A stretch of 64,000 bases of DNA from BOG-908 sp965198825. Its GTDB lineage: Bacteria; Pseudomonadota; Alphaproteobacteria; Acetobacterales; Acetobacteraceae. The notes under the pieces were generated by a model. The model did no database searches. It saw only the letters and a program-made list of their open reading frames with translations, and had not been told where the DNA came from. Shown here in pieces: positions 34,340 to 43,157 of the stretch (position 1 is the stretch's first letter; the number at the start of each line of letters is the position of its first letter). The stretch lies in contig CBDAQB010000003.1 of the NCBI GenBank assembly GCA_965198825.1, forward strand, positions 434,001 to 498,000, read 5' to 3'. Both the position numbers and the translations under genes were made by a program.

Positions 34340-35653
34340 TTGTTCGTCCGGCCGGTCCTCGACGCGATCCTGAACCGGCTGGTCCGGCGTGGCCGCCTGA
34401 CGCTGATTTACCCCGATGGCCAGCCAAGCCATTTTGGCCCCGATGCATCGCCGCATGTCGCCGTTCGGATCGGCAGGTGGCGCACCGTGCGTGGCCTCGT
34501 CAGCGACCCCGCCCTGGTATTCGGCGAAGCCTTCGTCGCCGGCGATCTGGTGCCGGTGGATTGCGGCATCGAGGACGTGCTCGACCTCGTCTATGCCAAC
34601 ATCCATGCCGGCGGCCGCCACCCCGGCCAGCAATTCCGGCGCCTCATCGGCCGCCTGCTCCGGCGCGTGTCGCAGTTCAACCCGATCCCACGCGCCCGCC
34701 GCAACGTGGCGCACCACTACGATCTGGACGGCCGGCTCTACGCCCTGTTCCTCGATCAGGACCGGCAATATTCCTGCGCCTATTTCGCCACCGGCGATGA
34801 AACGCTCGAAGAGGCTCAGGCTGCGAAGAAGCGCCATATCGCGTCCAAGCTGCTGCTCGACCGGCCAGACCTGCATGTGCTCGACATCGGCTGCGGCTGG
34901 GGCGGCATGGCGCTCACCCTCGCCCGCGATTACGGCGCCCGCGTCACCGGCATTACGCTCAGCCAGGAGCAACTCACCTACGCCCGCGCGCGCGCCGAGC
35001 AGGCAGGGCTTGCCTCCCGTGTGCGCTTCGAACTCGTGGACTACCGCACCATCACCGGGCGCTTCGACCGGATCGTATCGGTCGGCATGTTCGAGCATGT
35101 CGGCATTACCCATTACGGCGCTTTCTTCCGCCGCGTGCGCGACCTGCTCACCGAAGACGGCGTCGCCCTGATCCACGCCATCGGCCGCAGCGACGGGCCG
35201 AACGTCACCAACCCCTGGCTCGACCGCCACATCTTCCCAGGCGGCTATTCGCCTGCCTTGTCCGAGGTGTTCCGCGCCGTCGAGCGCGGCAACCTCGTCG
35301 CCACCGATTGCGAAATCCTGCGCCTGCATTACGCCCAAACCCTTGCGCATTGGCGCGCCCGCTTCACCGCAAACCGAGAGCGGATTGAGGCCCTGACCAG
35401 CGAGCGCTTCTGCCGCATGTTCGATCTCTACCTCGCAGGCAGCGAGCTGACGTTCAGGCACTTGGGCCACATGGTCTGGCAACTCCAGCTGGCCCGCCGG
35501 CAAGACGCCGTGCCACTGACTCGCGACTACATGCGCGATGCCGGCCGTCAACGTGCGGCGCTTTCCGTGCCGGAACCGGTTCTATCGTCCGGTTTTCACA
35601 CGGACATTGTTGCCACAGGGGCGCGGCAAACGGCGGGGCAAGAGGCGGACTGA
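34340..35653 (+). CDS. cfa: Cyclopropane-fatty-acyl-phospholipid synthase
   Basis: 437 aa, TTG start at 34340 with GAGGG upstream. An N-terminal lipid-interacting domain is followed by the methyltransferase: YSCAYF, LDIGCGWGGMALTLARDYGARVTGITLSQEQ (SAM motif I), SVGMFEHVG and the C-terminal block with HYAQTLAHWRARF. Uses SAM to add a methylene across unsaturated acyl chains in membrane lipids, often for acid tolerance. The gene is alone. Confidence 0.94.
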   Translation: MFVRPVLDAILNRLVRRGRLTLIYPDGQPSHFGPDASPHVAVRIGRWRTVRGLVSDPALVFGEAFVAGDLVPVDCGIEDVLDLVYANIHAGGRHPGQQFRRLIGRLLRRVSQFNPIPRARRNVAHHYDLDGRLYALFLDQDRQYSCAYFATGDETLEEAQAAKKRHIASKLLLDRPDLHVLDIGCGWGGMALTLARDYGARVTGITLSQEQLTYARARAEQAGLASRVRFELVDYRTITGRFDRIVSVGMFEHVGITHYGAFFRRVRDLLTEDGVALIHAIGRSDGPNVTNPWLDRHIFPGGYSPALSEVFRAVERGNLVATDCEILRLHYAQTLAHWRARFTANRERIEALTSERFCRMFDLYLAGSELTFRHLGHMVWQLQLARRQDAVPLTRDYMRDAGRQRAALSVPEPVLSSGFHTDIVATGARQTAGQEAD

Positions 35654-35716
35654 CTTCCCCTGCGAACAACTTCCCGTTAGAGCCGGGATCGCAACCATCA
35701 CCCAGGGTCGAAGTCC

Positions 35717-36802
35717 GTGTCGTGCCGCCTAGCCTTGCTTCTCTCAGCGGCCATGAGCGTACCTTGCCTGGCCTCGGCACAGCCGGTCGCGGGCGCTTAC
35801 GTCAATCTCGGTGCCGGCGCCGACTTCCTGCAGAACCAGATCTTCCGCCCATCCGACACCATCAGGCCCAGGAAGCGCAGCTACACGTTCGATCCGGGAG
35901 CCGCGGCGGAAGTCAGCATAGGCTACGGCCTCGGTAAAGGCCTCCGCCTCGAAGTAGAGGGCGACTACGCCGATGTGCATGTTCGTGGCGTAAAGCTCAA
36001 CCTCCCGGAACGCGCGGGCGGGCACGAGCAGCAATACGGCGGCTTCCTCAACGCCATCTATGATTTCGACGTCAACGCCGCGGTCTTCCCTTACATAGGA
36101 GTCGGCGCCGGTTATCAGGCGATCGAGCTGGACGGGGTGAATTCCAGCGGCTACGGCGCCACGGTCCGCGGGACAGGCAGCCAAGAGGAAGGCGCATTCA
36201 GCTACCAGGGCATCGCCGGTCTGAGCTACCCGGTGGGCATGATGCCTGGCCTGTCCGTCACGGCAGAATACCGGCTCATCGGCGTCGTGGCGCCACCCGC
36301 CTACGACCGCTCCGTCACCTTCAACGGTTCCGAGCAGCCCGCGCATGTCACGGTGAACAACACCTTCAACCACGAGGCGCTGCTCGGCTTGCGCTATGTG
36401 TTCGGCGCCCCGCCGGCTCCGCCGCCGCCCGCACCTCCCACTGCCGTATCGTCGCCACCCACAGAAGCGCCCGCCCGCACCTACCTGGTATTCTTCGACT
36501 GGGACCGCGCCGACCTCACCGCCCGCGCCAGGCAGATCGTGGCAGAAGCCGCCGCAGCCTCGACTCGCGTGCAGACCACCCGCATCGAAGTCAGCGGCTA
36601 CACCGACCTTTCGGGAACCGCCGCTTACAACCAGAGCCTGTCCGTTCGCCGTGCGCAGACGGTGGAAAGCGAACTGGTGCGCGACGGCGTGCCACGCGGC
36701 GAGATCGAAATCCACGGCTTTGGCGAGAGCAATCCGCTGGTGCCGACCGCTGCCGGTGTGCGGGAGCCTCAGAACCGGCGCGTGGAGATTATTCTCAAGT
36801 AA
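35717..36802 (+). CDS. OmpA-family outer membrane protein
   Basis: 361 aa, GTG start. Signal peptide (LALLLSAAMSVPCLASAQ), an eight-strand beta-barrel-like domain (about residues 25-230, with GAYVNLGAGADFLQNQ and a terminal LLGLRYVFG), a Pro-rich linker (PPAPPPPAPP), and an OmpA/MotB peptidoglycan-binding domain with YLVFFDWDRADLTARA, VSGYTDLSGTAAYN and LSVRRAQTV. It should tether the outer membrane to peptidoglycan. A family 1 repeat starts at its stop. Confidence 0.93.
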   Translation: MSCRLALLLSAAMSVPCLASAQPVAGAYVNLGAGADFLQNQIFRPSDTIRPRKRSYTFDPGAAAEVSIGYGLGKGLRLEVEGDYADVHVRGVKLNLPERAGGHEQQYGGFLNAIYDFDVNAAVFPYIGVGAGYQAIELDGVNSSGYGATVRGTGSQEEGAFSYQGIAGLSYPVGMMPGLSVTAEYRLIGVVAPPAYDRSVTFNGSEQPAHVTVNNTFNHEALLGLRYVFGAPPAPPPPAPPTAVSSPPTEAPARTYLVFFDWDRADLTARARQIVAEAAAASTRVQTTRIEVSGYTDLSGTAAYNQSLSVRRAQTVESELVRDGVPRGEIEIHGFGESNPLVPTAAGVREPQNRRVEIILK

Positions 36803-36803
36803 C

Positions 36804-36930
36804 CGCGTTCTTTTTTGAAAAAAAGAACCCAAGAACTTCTGCGACTTTAGGCCGGGACTGCGTCGAGATCTCGGTCCCACAAAGCAAAAGTTTTTTGCTT
36901 CTTTTTTTCAAAAAAGAAGACCTTGCTTCC
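36804..36930. repeat. Family 1 inverted repeat, copy h
   Basis: A full copy, in the opposite orientation to most: the centre reads GTCGAGATCTCGGTCCCA. It lies between the convergent OmpA-like and PEP-CTERM genes; the last codons and stop of the PEP-CTERM gene (from 36908) are inside the right arm. Confidence 0.93.
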
Positions 36931-37687
36931 TCCTCCGCATCAGCAACAAAAGCCCCAAACCCCCGCCCAGAACGGCGGGCCCGCTTCCAGGCTCCGGCAA
37001 GGTGACATCGGTCGTCGCGCCGGCGGCGTTGGCGAACTCGTTGGTGAGCAGGTTGAGGGTGAATTCGACCGTGTAGGAAAACGGATTGGCGGCGATGGCC
37101 GTGGTGCCGTCGGTGCTGCTGCTGAAGCTGTTCTTCAGCGGTCCGCCGCTGGAGGTGGACAGCAGATCGACCAGCCCGGCGGTGCCGGTGTGGTTTCCCG
37201 GATCGAAGTAGGTCTGCGTGGACCATGCCATGATCTTGCTGCCCTGGAAGTTGGCCGATGACGTGGTGCCTATGGTCATGCTGCCTGGCAACGCGCTGGT
37301 CAGATTCGAGACCGTGACAAAGACGTGCAACACGTCTGAGCCGCTGGCCTTGAAAATATCCTGTGAGCCGAACGCCACATCGTAAGGGTTGCCGGTGTTG
37401 AGGTCCTGCACCGCCATCGACGAGATGCTGAACCCGCCGAGTGTTCCCGTGTAGGTGATCAGGCCGGTGCCGTTGTCGGTCTGCGTGCTGGTGCCACCCG
37501 AGTCCTGAAGCACGAGGGTGTAAACCGGATCGGCATACGCCGTGGTCCCTGCGGCAGAGGCAATCGCTGCCAGCACCGCGGCACCGGCCACAACCGGACT
37601 ACCCAGCCGGCGGCGCCTCCACTCCTGCCAGACAAGTCTGAAGTGCGCGCCTTGTGCCCGCATAGTCCTGGATCCGACATCTTGCAT
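36908..37687 (-). CDS. PEP-CTERM protein, tandem paralogue 1
   Basis: 259 aa. Basic N-terminus, signal segment ending ATAYADP, a body of repeated Ser/Thr/Gly strands and the C-terminal signal LPEPGSGPAVLGGGLGLLLL followed by MRRRKQ. GAGGAGG precedes the ATG at 37687. Clearly paralogous to the next gene: both share YDVAFGSQDIFKA, IGTTSSANF, FDAGNHTG/FDPGNHTG and SYTVEFxLNLLTNxFAN. The tail KQGLLF and stop come from the family 1 repeat; a sorting signal with only a short basic end is unaffected. Confidence 0.88.
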   Translation of the reverse strand: MQDVGSRTMRAQGAHFRLVWQEWRRRRLGSPVVAGAAVLAAIASAAGTTAYADPVYTLVLQDSGGTSTQTDNGTGLITYTGTLGGFSISSMAVQDLNTGNPYDVAFGSQDIFKASGSDVLHVFVTVSNLTSALPGSMTIGTTSSANFQGSKIMAWSTQTYFDPGNHTGTAGLVDLLSTSSGGPLKNSFSSSTDGTTAIAANPFSYTVEFTLNLLTNEFANAAGATTDVTLPEPGSGPAVLGGGLGLLLLMRRRKQGLLF

Positions 37688-37784
37688 GGTCTGCCTCCTC
37701 ACTCGGCAGCCACATTCCGCGAAGTTGGTTAACCACGCGCTAAGATTGCACCCTGAAAACAAAAATCGGCCGCGGCCGAGACGC

Positions 37785-37817
37785 AAAAAAGGCCGGGAGC
37801 GCCACTCCCGGCCTTTT
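37785..37817 (-). terminator. Intrinsic terminator between the PEP-CTERM paralogues
   Basis: A 13-bp perfect stem AAAAGGCCGGGAG/CTCCCGGCCTTTT with a 5-nt loop; on the minus strand it ends in a T run (TTTTTT). It lies 28 bp after the stop of the upstream paralogue (37846), so it should terminate that gene's transcript. Confidence 0.88.
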
Positions 37818-37845
37818 CAAAGACGAGCCAGTCAGCCGAATGGGA

Positions 37846-38529
37846 TCAGGCGTCCCGGCGGCGGCGCACCGCGAGCATGCCCAGCAGTCCAACGCCGAGC
37901 AGGGCCGCCGAAGCGGGCTCCGGCACGAGAACGTCAGTGCTGGCGCCAGCGCCGTTCGCGAAGTCATTGGTCAGCAGGTTCAGCGAGAACTCGACCGTGT
38001 AGGAAAACGGGCTGCTGGCAAGCGATGTGCTGCCCCTGGTGCTGCTGCTGAAGCCATTCACCGTGTAGCCGCCGCTGGAGCTCGACAGCAGCTGGGCCAG
38101 ACCGGCCGCACCGGTGTGGTTGCCCGCATCGAAATAGGTCTTTGTCGCCCAAGCCAGGATCGACGAACTCTCGAAGTTCGCGGACGACGTCGTTCCAATG
38201 CTGAGCGTCCCCAGCGGCGCAGTAAGGTTAGAAACCTGCACAAAGATATTCAGCGTGTCGTTGCCGGCCGCCTTGAAGATGTCCTGTGAGCCGAACGCCA
38301 CATCGTAGGCGTTCTTCGGGTTGAGATCGGCGACGGACAGGTTGTCGATCGTAAAGTTGCCGACAGTGCCGCTAAAGGTAATCTGGCCCGTGCCGTTGTC
38401 GGTGCCGGACTGAATTGCCCCTGTGCCCTGGTCCTGGATGAAGACAGTATAGGTGGGATCTGCGAAAGCCTGAGAACCAAGCGACACGGCGACAGCAAGC
38501 GTCGTCGCGAATAGGCCAAGTTTAAGCAT
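37846..38529 (-). CDS. PEP-CTERM protein, tandem paralogue 2
   Basis: 227 aa. Signal peptide (LFATTLAVAVSLGSQAFA-DP), body with TDNGTGQITFSGTVGNFTIDNLSVADLNPKNAYDVAFGSQDIFKAA strands (close to paralogue 1), and sorting tail VPEPASAALLGVGLLGMLAVRRRR. GGAGAG precedes the ATG. It has its own terminator and probably its own promoter, so the two paralogues may be expressed independently. Confidence 0.9.
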   Translation of the reverse strand: MLKLGLFATTLAVAVSLGSQAFADPTYTVFIQDQGTGAIQSGTDNGTGQITFSGTVGNFTIDNLSVADLNPKNAYDVAFGSQDIFKAAGNDTLNIFVQVSNLTAPLGTLSIGTTSSANFESSSILAWATKTYFDAGNHTGAAGLAQLLSSSSGGYTVNGFSSSTRGSTSLASSPFSYTVEFSLNLLTNDFANGAGASTDVLVPEPASAALLGVGLLGMLAVRRRRDA

Positions 38530-38569
38530 GCCGCACTCTCCAGAAGGCGATTCGTGAACTAGTGCTTAA

Positions 38570-38598
38570 AATTTGCTACAATCATTAGGTTGAGTCAA
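38570..38598 (-). promoter_or_regulatory. Possible sigma-70 promoter for PEP-CTERM paralogue 2
   Basis: On the minus strand, TTGACT (38598-38593) is followed by a 17-bp spacer and CAAATT, inside an AT-rich stretch that is unusual for this genome, about 40 bp upstream of the ATG. The -10 match is poor. Confidence 0.35.
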
Positions 38599-38687
38599 CA
38601 AAAACTGTGCGTCTTTGAAGTGGAACACAGTGTTACAGCAAGAATGTCACACAACAACCTGAAGACGAGATTTTTCGTCTACTAGGA

Positions 38688-40487
38688 TTACTTCCGGTTG
38701 TCCTGCTGCTTGAGAATCGGTGGCAGATCCAGCTTGATCGACAGTTCACGCAGCCGCGCCGGCGCAACTTCGGCAGGAGCACCCATCAGCAGGTCCTCTC
38801 CCTGCTGGTTGAGCGGGAACAGGATCACCTCGCGTATGTTCGGCTCCTCCGCCAAAAGCATGACGATACGGTCGATCCCGGGCGCCGACCCGCCATGCGG
38901 CGGCGCGCCGAACCGGAATGCGCTCAGCATGCCACCGAACCGCGCTTCGACATCAGCCTCGCTGTAACCGGCAATGCCGAACGCCCGGATCATGATGTCC
39001 GGCCGGTGATTGCGGATCGCGCCGGACGACAATTCGATGCCGTTGCAAACGATGTCGTACTGGAACGCCTTGATCGTCAGCGGGTCCTGCGTTTCCAGCG
39101 CCTCCATCCCACCTTGCGGCATGGAAAACGGGTTGTGCGAGAAATCGACCTGGCCGGTTTCCTCGTTCAGCTCAAACATCGGAAAATCCGTCACCCAGCA
39201 GAAGCGGAACGCGTTCTTCTCGGACAAATCGAGCTCGGCCGCGACGCGCTGGCGCACCGCGCCCGCGAACTTCTGCGCGTCCTCGTGCTTGCCGGCGGCG
39301 AAGAACACCGCGTCGCCGGGCCCAACCCCGCAGGCGGCGCGTATCGCCTCAGCACGTTCCGGCTCGAGATTCTTCGCAATCGGCCCGCGCGCTCCCTCCG
39401 CCTCATAGATAATGTAGCCGAGTCCGCCGGCGCCCTCGGCGCGCGCCCACTCGTTCAGCTTGTCGAAGAAGCCGCGCGGCCGCGACCCGGCGCCGGGGGC
39501 GGGAATGGCACGCACGATCCCGCCTGACGCCGCGATCTTGGCGAACAACCCGAACCCGCTGCCTGCGAACTCCGCGGTGACGTCCCTGATCCTGAGCGGA
39601 TTGCGCAAATCGGGCTTGTCCGAGCCATACTCGAGCAGCGCGGTGTCGTAGGGGATGCGCACGAAAGGCGCGCTATCGACCGTGCGCCCTGCCGCGAACT
39701 CCTCGAACACGCCGGCGATCACCGGCTCGATCGTTTCGAAAACGTCTTCCTGCGTCACATAGCTCATTTCGAAATCGAGCTGGTAGAACTCGCCGGGCGA
39801 GCGGTCTGCCCGGCTCGCCTCGTCGCGGAAGCAGGGCGCGATCTGAAAGTAACGGTCGAAGCCGGCGACCATGAGAAGCTGCTTGAACTGCTGCGGCGCC
39901 TGCGGCAGGGCGTAGAACTTGCCCGGATGCATGCGCGCAGGAACCAGGAAGTCGCGTGCCCCCTCGGGGCTGCTCGCCGTGAGGATGGGCGTCTGGAATT
40001 CCGTAAAACCCTGCGCCAGCATGCGCTGGCGTATCGAGGCGATCACCTGCGCCCGCAGCATCATGTTCCGGTGCACCCGCTCGCGGCGCAGGTCGATGTA
40101 GCGGTAGCGCAGCCGCAACTCGTCGGAGTAGTTTTCCGCCCCTGCCACCTGGAGAGGCAGCACGTCTGCGCTCGATTGCACCACCACATCCGCCGCGCGC
40201 AGCTCGATCTCGCCGGTCGGCAGGCGCGGGTTCACGGTCGCCCCTTCGCGCAGAACCACCTGGCCGGTGACGGTGATGCAGCTTTCCACACGCAGCCCAT
40301 CGACGGTGGCGAAGGCGGCGCTCCCGGCCGGAAACACGATCTGGGTGATGCCGTAATGGTCGCGCAGATCGACGAACAGCAGCCCGCCATGGTCGCGCTT
40401 GCTGTGCACCCAGCCGGACAGGCGGGCCGTCTGGCCAGCATCCGACGCGCGCAGGGCGCCGCAACTATGGGTGCGATAGGCGTGCAT
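38688..40487 (-). CDS. aspS: Aspartyl-tRNA synthetase
   Basis: 599 aa. OB-fold anticodon domain (LSGWVHSKRDHGGLLFVDLRDHYGITQIV), class II motif 2 around FRDEASRADRSPGEFYQLDFEMS and motif 3 GAPPHGGSAPGIDRIVMLL. The GAD insertion domain of bacterial AspRS lies in the middle. Whether it is discriminating or also charges tRNA-Asn depends on the presence of asnS or gatCAB elsewhere. It stands alone here. Confidence 0.96.
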   Translation of the reverse strand: MHAYRTHSCGALRASDAGQTARLSGWVHSKRDHGGLLFVDLRDHYGITQIVFPAGSAAFATVDGLRVESCITVTGQVVLREGATVNPRLPTGEIELRAADVVVQSSADVLPLQVAGAENYSDELRLRYRYIDLRRERVHRNMMLRAQVIASIRQRMLAQGFTEFQTPILTASSPEGARDFLVPARMHPGKFYALPQAPQQFKQLLMVAGFDRYFQIAPCFRDEASRADRSPGEFYQLDFEMSYVTQEDVFETIEPVIAGVFEEFAAGRTVDSAPFVRIPYDTALLEYGSDKPDLRNPLRIRDVTAEFAGSGFGLFAKIAASGGIVRAIPAPGAGSRPRGFFDKLNEWARAEGAGGLGYIIYEAEGARGPIAKNLEPERAEAIRAACGVGPGDAVFFAAGKHEDAQKFAGAVRQRVAAELDLSEKNAFRFCWVTDFPMFELNEETGQVDFSHNPFSMPQGGMEALETQDPLTIKAFQYDIVCNGIELSSGAIRNHRPDIMIRAFGIAGYSEADVEARFGGMLSAFRFGAPPHGGSAPGIDRIVMLLAEEPNIREVILFPLNQQGEDLLMGAPAEVAPARLRELSIKLDLPPILKQQDNRK

Positions 40488-40606
40488 GGAGGGTTAACCT
40501 TACAAGCGGTGGGGCAGGGGCCGCAGACACGCCAGCGGCGTGTGCGCTGTCAAGCTTCAGGCACTGCCAGGTGCTTGAGCGAAGCGCCCGTTTTTGGCTT
40601 GGGCTA

Positions 40607-40790
40607 GATCAACCACCAAGACACGAAGATCACGAAGTTTCGCAAAGAGAGGCGGTTTGCGGAGACCGCGCGCTTCTTCGCCGCCATGCTCCATGCGCCG
40701 CAGGCCTATGAATTCTGGAACCTCGCCTGCCGATCCTCTCAGCTTTCTTCTTCGTGCACCTTCGTGATCTTCGCGCCTTCGTGGTTGATC
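40607..40790. repeat. Family 3 inverted repeat copy
   Basis: The outer ends pair (GATCAACCACCAAGACACGAAG with CTTCGCGCCTTCGTGGTTGATC) and contain repeated cacgaag/cttcgtg words. It sits between the divergent aspS and rnd genes. Nothing else is seen in this 395-bp gap apart from the two genes' own promoters. Confidence 0.75.
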
Positions 40791-40882
40791 TGAACAGCCT
40801 CTCCACCGAGCAAGGCAAGACGCGAAACCACGACCACTAGCCGCCTTCCGTATAGGGAACGGCCCGTGTAGGACATAAACTC

Positions 40883-42064
40883 ATGTCCCGCCCGCCACGC
40901 GCCGAGTTTCCGCCGACCACCCTGATCACGACGACCGAACAGCTCACCGCCCTTTGCCAGAGGCTCGCGGAAGAGCCGTTCGTCGCCATCGACACCGAAT
41001 TCATGCGCGAGCGCACCTACTGGCCCGAACTCTGCGTCGTCCAGCTCGGCGGCATCGCCGACGTCGCGGTGATCGACGCGCAAGCCGCCGGCCTCGACCT
41101 CGCTCCCCTCGGCGAGCTGCTGGCAAACGAAGCTGTTGTGAAGGTCTTCCACGCCGCCAGGCAGGACGTGGAGATCTTCCTTCAGCTTTTCGGATCGGTT
41201 CCGAAACCGCTGTTCGACACCCAGGTCGCCGCCATGGTGGCAGGCTTCGGCGACCAGGTCGGCTACGATAGCCTCGTTGGCTCGCTCACCGGCGGCCAGA
41301 TCGACAAGGCCCACCGCTTTTCGGACTGGTCCGCCAGGCCGCTCAGCCGCGCCCAGGTGGACTACGCCGCCGCGGACGTCACCTGGCTGCGCCACGTCTA
41401 TGAGCGACTCACCGCCCGGCTCGCCCGCGAGAACAGGCTCGAATGGGTCGCGGAAGAAATGGGCATCCTCGCAGAGCCAGCGACCTACCGCCCCAACCCC
41501 GAGACGATGTGGGAGCGGCTTCGCCCGCGCACCACCAACCGCCGCATGCTCGGCGTTCTGCGCGCCATCGCCGCCTGGCGCGAACGCGAGGCGCAGCGCA
41601 TCAACATCCCGCGCCAGCGCCTCCTGCGCGACGAAAGCCTGCTGGAAATCGCCGCCAGCGCCCCCTCCACCGTGGAGGCGCTCGGCCGCATACGCGGCAT
41701 CACACGCGGCTTCGCAGACGGCGCCACCGGCCAGTCGCTCATCGCCGCCATCACCGAAGCCGGCGCCCTCCCGGAGGAGTCGCTCCCGGAAGCCCGCGCC
41801 GCACGCGAAGGCCCGCGCCCCTCGCCGGCGCTGGTGGCGCTCCTGAAAGTGCTGCTCGCCGAAAAGGCCGAAGCGCACGACGTCGCGCCCAAGCTGCTCG
41901 CCTCGTCAGACGACATCGACCGCCTCGCCGCCGAGCCTGAGCCCGACGTGCCTGCCATGCACGGCTGGCGTTTCACCGTCTTCGGCGAGGATGCGCTCGC
42001 GTTAAAACAGGGACGCATTGCCCTTGGCGTGAACGGCAAGCGGATCAAGCTGATCAGGAGCTGA
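40883..42064 (+). CDS. rnd: Ribonuclease D
   Basis: 393 aa. 3'-5' exonuclease domain with DEDDy motifs: FVAIDTEFMRERTYWPELC (Exo I), VKVFHAARQDVEIF (Exo II), and DYAAADVTWLRHVYERL (Exo III with Tyr/Asp). A C-terminal HRDC-like region follows (RRMLGVLRAIAAWREREAQRINIPRQRLLRDESLLEIA). Trims stable RNA 3' ends. The gene ends at a family 1 repeat. Confidence 0.95.
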   Translation: MSRPPRAEFPPTTLITTTEQLTALCQRLAEEPFVAIDTEFMRERTYWPELCVVQLGGIADVAVIDAQAAGLDLAPLGELLANEAVVKVFHAARQDVEIFLQLFGSVPKPLFDTQVAAMVAGFGDQVGYDSLVGSLTGGQIDKAHRFSDWSARPLSRAQVDYAAADVTWLRHVYERLTARLARENRLEWVAEEMGILAEPATYRPNPETMWERLRPRTTNRRMLGVLRAIAAWREREAQRINIPRQRLLRDESLLEIAASAPSTVEALGRIRGITRGFADGATGQSLIAAITEAGALPEESLPEARAAREGPRPSPALVALLKVLLAEKAEAHDVAPKLLASSDDIDRLAAEPEPDVPAMHGWRFTVFGEDALALKQGRIALGVNGKRIKLIRS

Positions 42065-42264
42065 AGAAAGCAGTTCTTTTTTGAAAAAAAGGTCGGGTGC
42101 AACCATTGTGTAGACGCGGCCGCCCCGTTTGAGGATGCCGAAAACAGACTTTGCCCGCACCAAAAAACTTTTGCGACGTGGGACCGAGATCGTGGAAAAG
42201 CCCGGCCCAAACTCCCGTGGAAAAGTTTTTTGCTTCATTTTTTCAAAAAAGAAGACCTTCCTTC
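42065..42264. repeat. Family 1 inverted repeat, copy i, interrupted by 67 bp
   Basis: The left arm is split: TTCTTTTTTGAAAAAAAG ends at 42091, then about 67 bp of unrelated GC-rich sequence (42092-42158), then ACCAAAAAACTTTTGCG resumes. The right arm also carries a point change (CTTCATTTTTTC). It lies between convergent rnd and the FAH-family gene. Confidence 0.9.
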
Positions 42265-42265
42265 C

Positions 42266-43030
42266 CTACTCCCTCATCCTCAGCACCACCGGCGCGATGC
42301 CCTCGAAAATTGCCGTGACCTCGCCAGACCGCGCCTCCATGCGGGTCATGCCAGTCCAGGACCCGCAGGTGACGATCTGCCCTGCCTTCAATCCGCCGGC
42401 CCAGCGGGCGCCGGTATTCGCCAGCCAGACCATCAGCCGCATCATGTCGCCGGCAGGATTGCCGACGCTCTCGCGCGCCGGGCCGCCTTCGATTGTCTGC
42501 CTGATCGCGAGGCTGGGGAAGTCGATCGCCTCCCAGTTTTCAATGGCGGGGCCCCAGACGAAGGCGCCGTGCCGTATCAGGTCTGCGAGGTTGGCGAGCG
42601 CGCCTGCGGCGTCGGGGTCGCGGAAGCGCGATTGCACCACTTCGATGGCCGGATGGCAGCCGACGATCGCCTGGCGCACATCCTCTTCCGTGTAGGGCGC
42701 CTCGCGCGCCGGCAGGTCTTCGCCGAGCATGAAGGCGATTTCCGATTCCATGTAGGCCTGCGGGAAGTCCGCAGAGGACAGGCTGGCTGGCGCCTGCGTA
42801 ATGTGCCGCGCCGGCATGGGCGCGCAGGCGGGCTCCGCCTGCGGGTCGGGCGCGCCGACTTTCCAGCCGCCGATTTCGCCCAGGCCAGCCATGAGGAGCC
42901 GCTGAATATCGTAGGCGGCGGCAGGGGTCTGTGGCGCCGCGGCCTCGGGCAGGCCGTCGATGAGTTGGCCCTTCTCGCGCGCCTGCAGCAGCAACCGTGC
43001 GGCCTCTTTGACTGCGCTCTCGTGTTCCAT
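42266..43030 (-). CDS. Fumarylacetoacetate hydrolase-family / 2-keto-4-pentenoate hydratase-like protein
   Basis: 254 aa. Order of conserved segments matches the MhpD/HpaH branch: YDIQRLLMAGLGEIGGWKVGA, FMLGEDLPAR, VVGCHPAIEVVQSRF, GAFVWGP, VWLANTGARWAGGLKAGQIVTCGSWTG. Metal-binding acids Glu and Asp are suggested by MESEIAFML and similar. Hydratase or decarboxylase on small enols; substrate unknown. The ATG at 43030 has GGAGGAT upstream; the longer frame is not family-like. Confidence 0.87.
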   Translation of the reverse strand: MEHESAVKEAARLLLQAREKGQLIDGLPEAAAPQTPAAAYDIQRLLMAGLGEIGGWKVGAPDPQAEPACAPMPARHITQAPASLSSADFPQAYMESEIAFMLGEDLPAREAPYTEEDVRQAIVGCHPAIEVVQSRFRDPDAAGALANLADLIRHGAFVWGPAIENWEAIDFPSLAIRQTIEGGPARESVGNPAGDMMRLMVWLANTGARWAGGLKAGQIVTCGSWTGMTRMEARSGEVTAIFEGIAPVVLRMRE

Positions 43031-43157
43031 GGCGGCATCCTCCCTGTGTCGAGCCGTATGGCCTGGCCTGCGCGTGTGCAATTGAGCGAAAAGGCCAGGA
43101 TGGAGGGAGCGGCCAGCCGTTGCGTTCGCTGGGGCTTTGGCGGAGAAACCCGCCACC

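Noticed and set aside
40607..40790. Small protein genes in the aspS-rnd gap
   Set aside because: The open frames follow the family 3 inverted repeat and lack ribosome binding sites.
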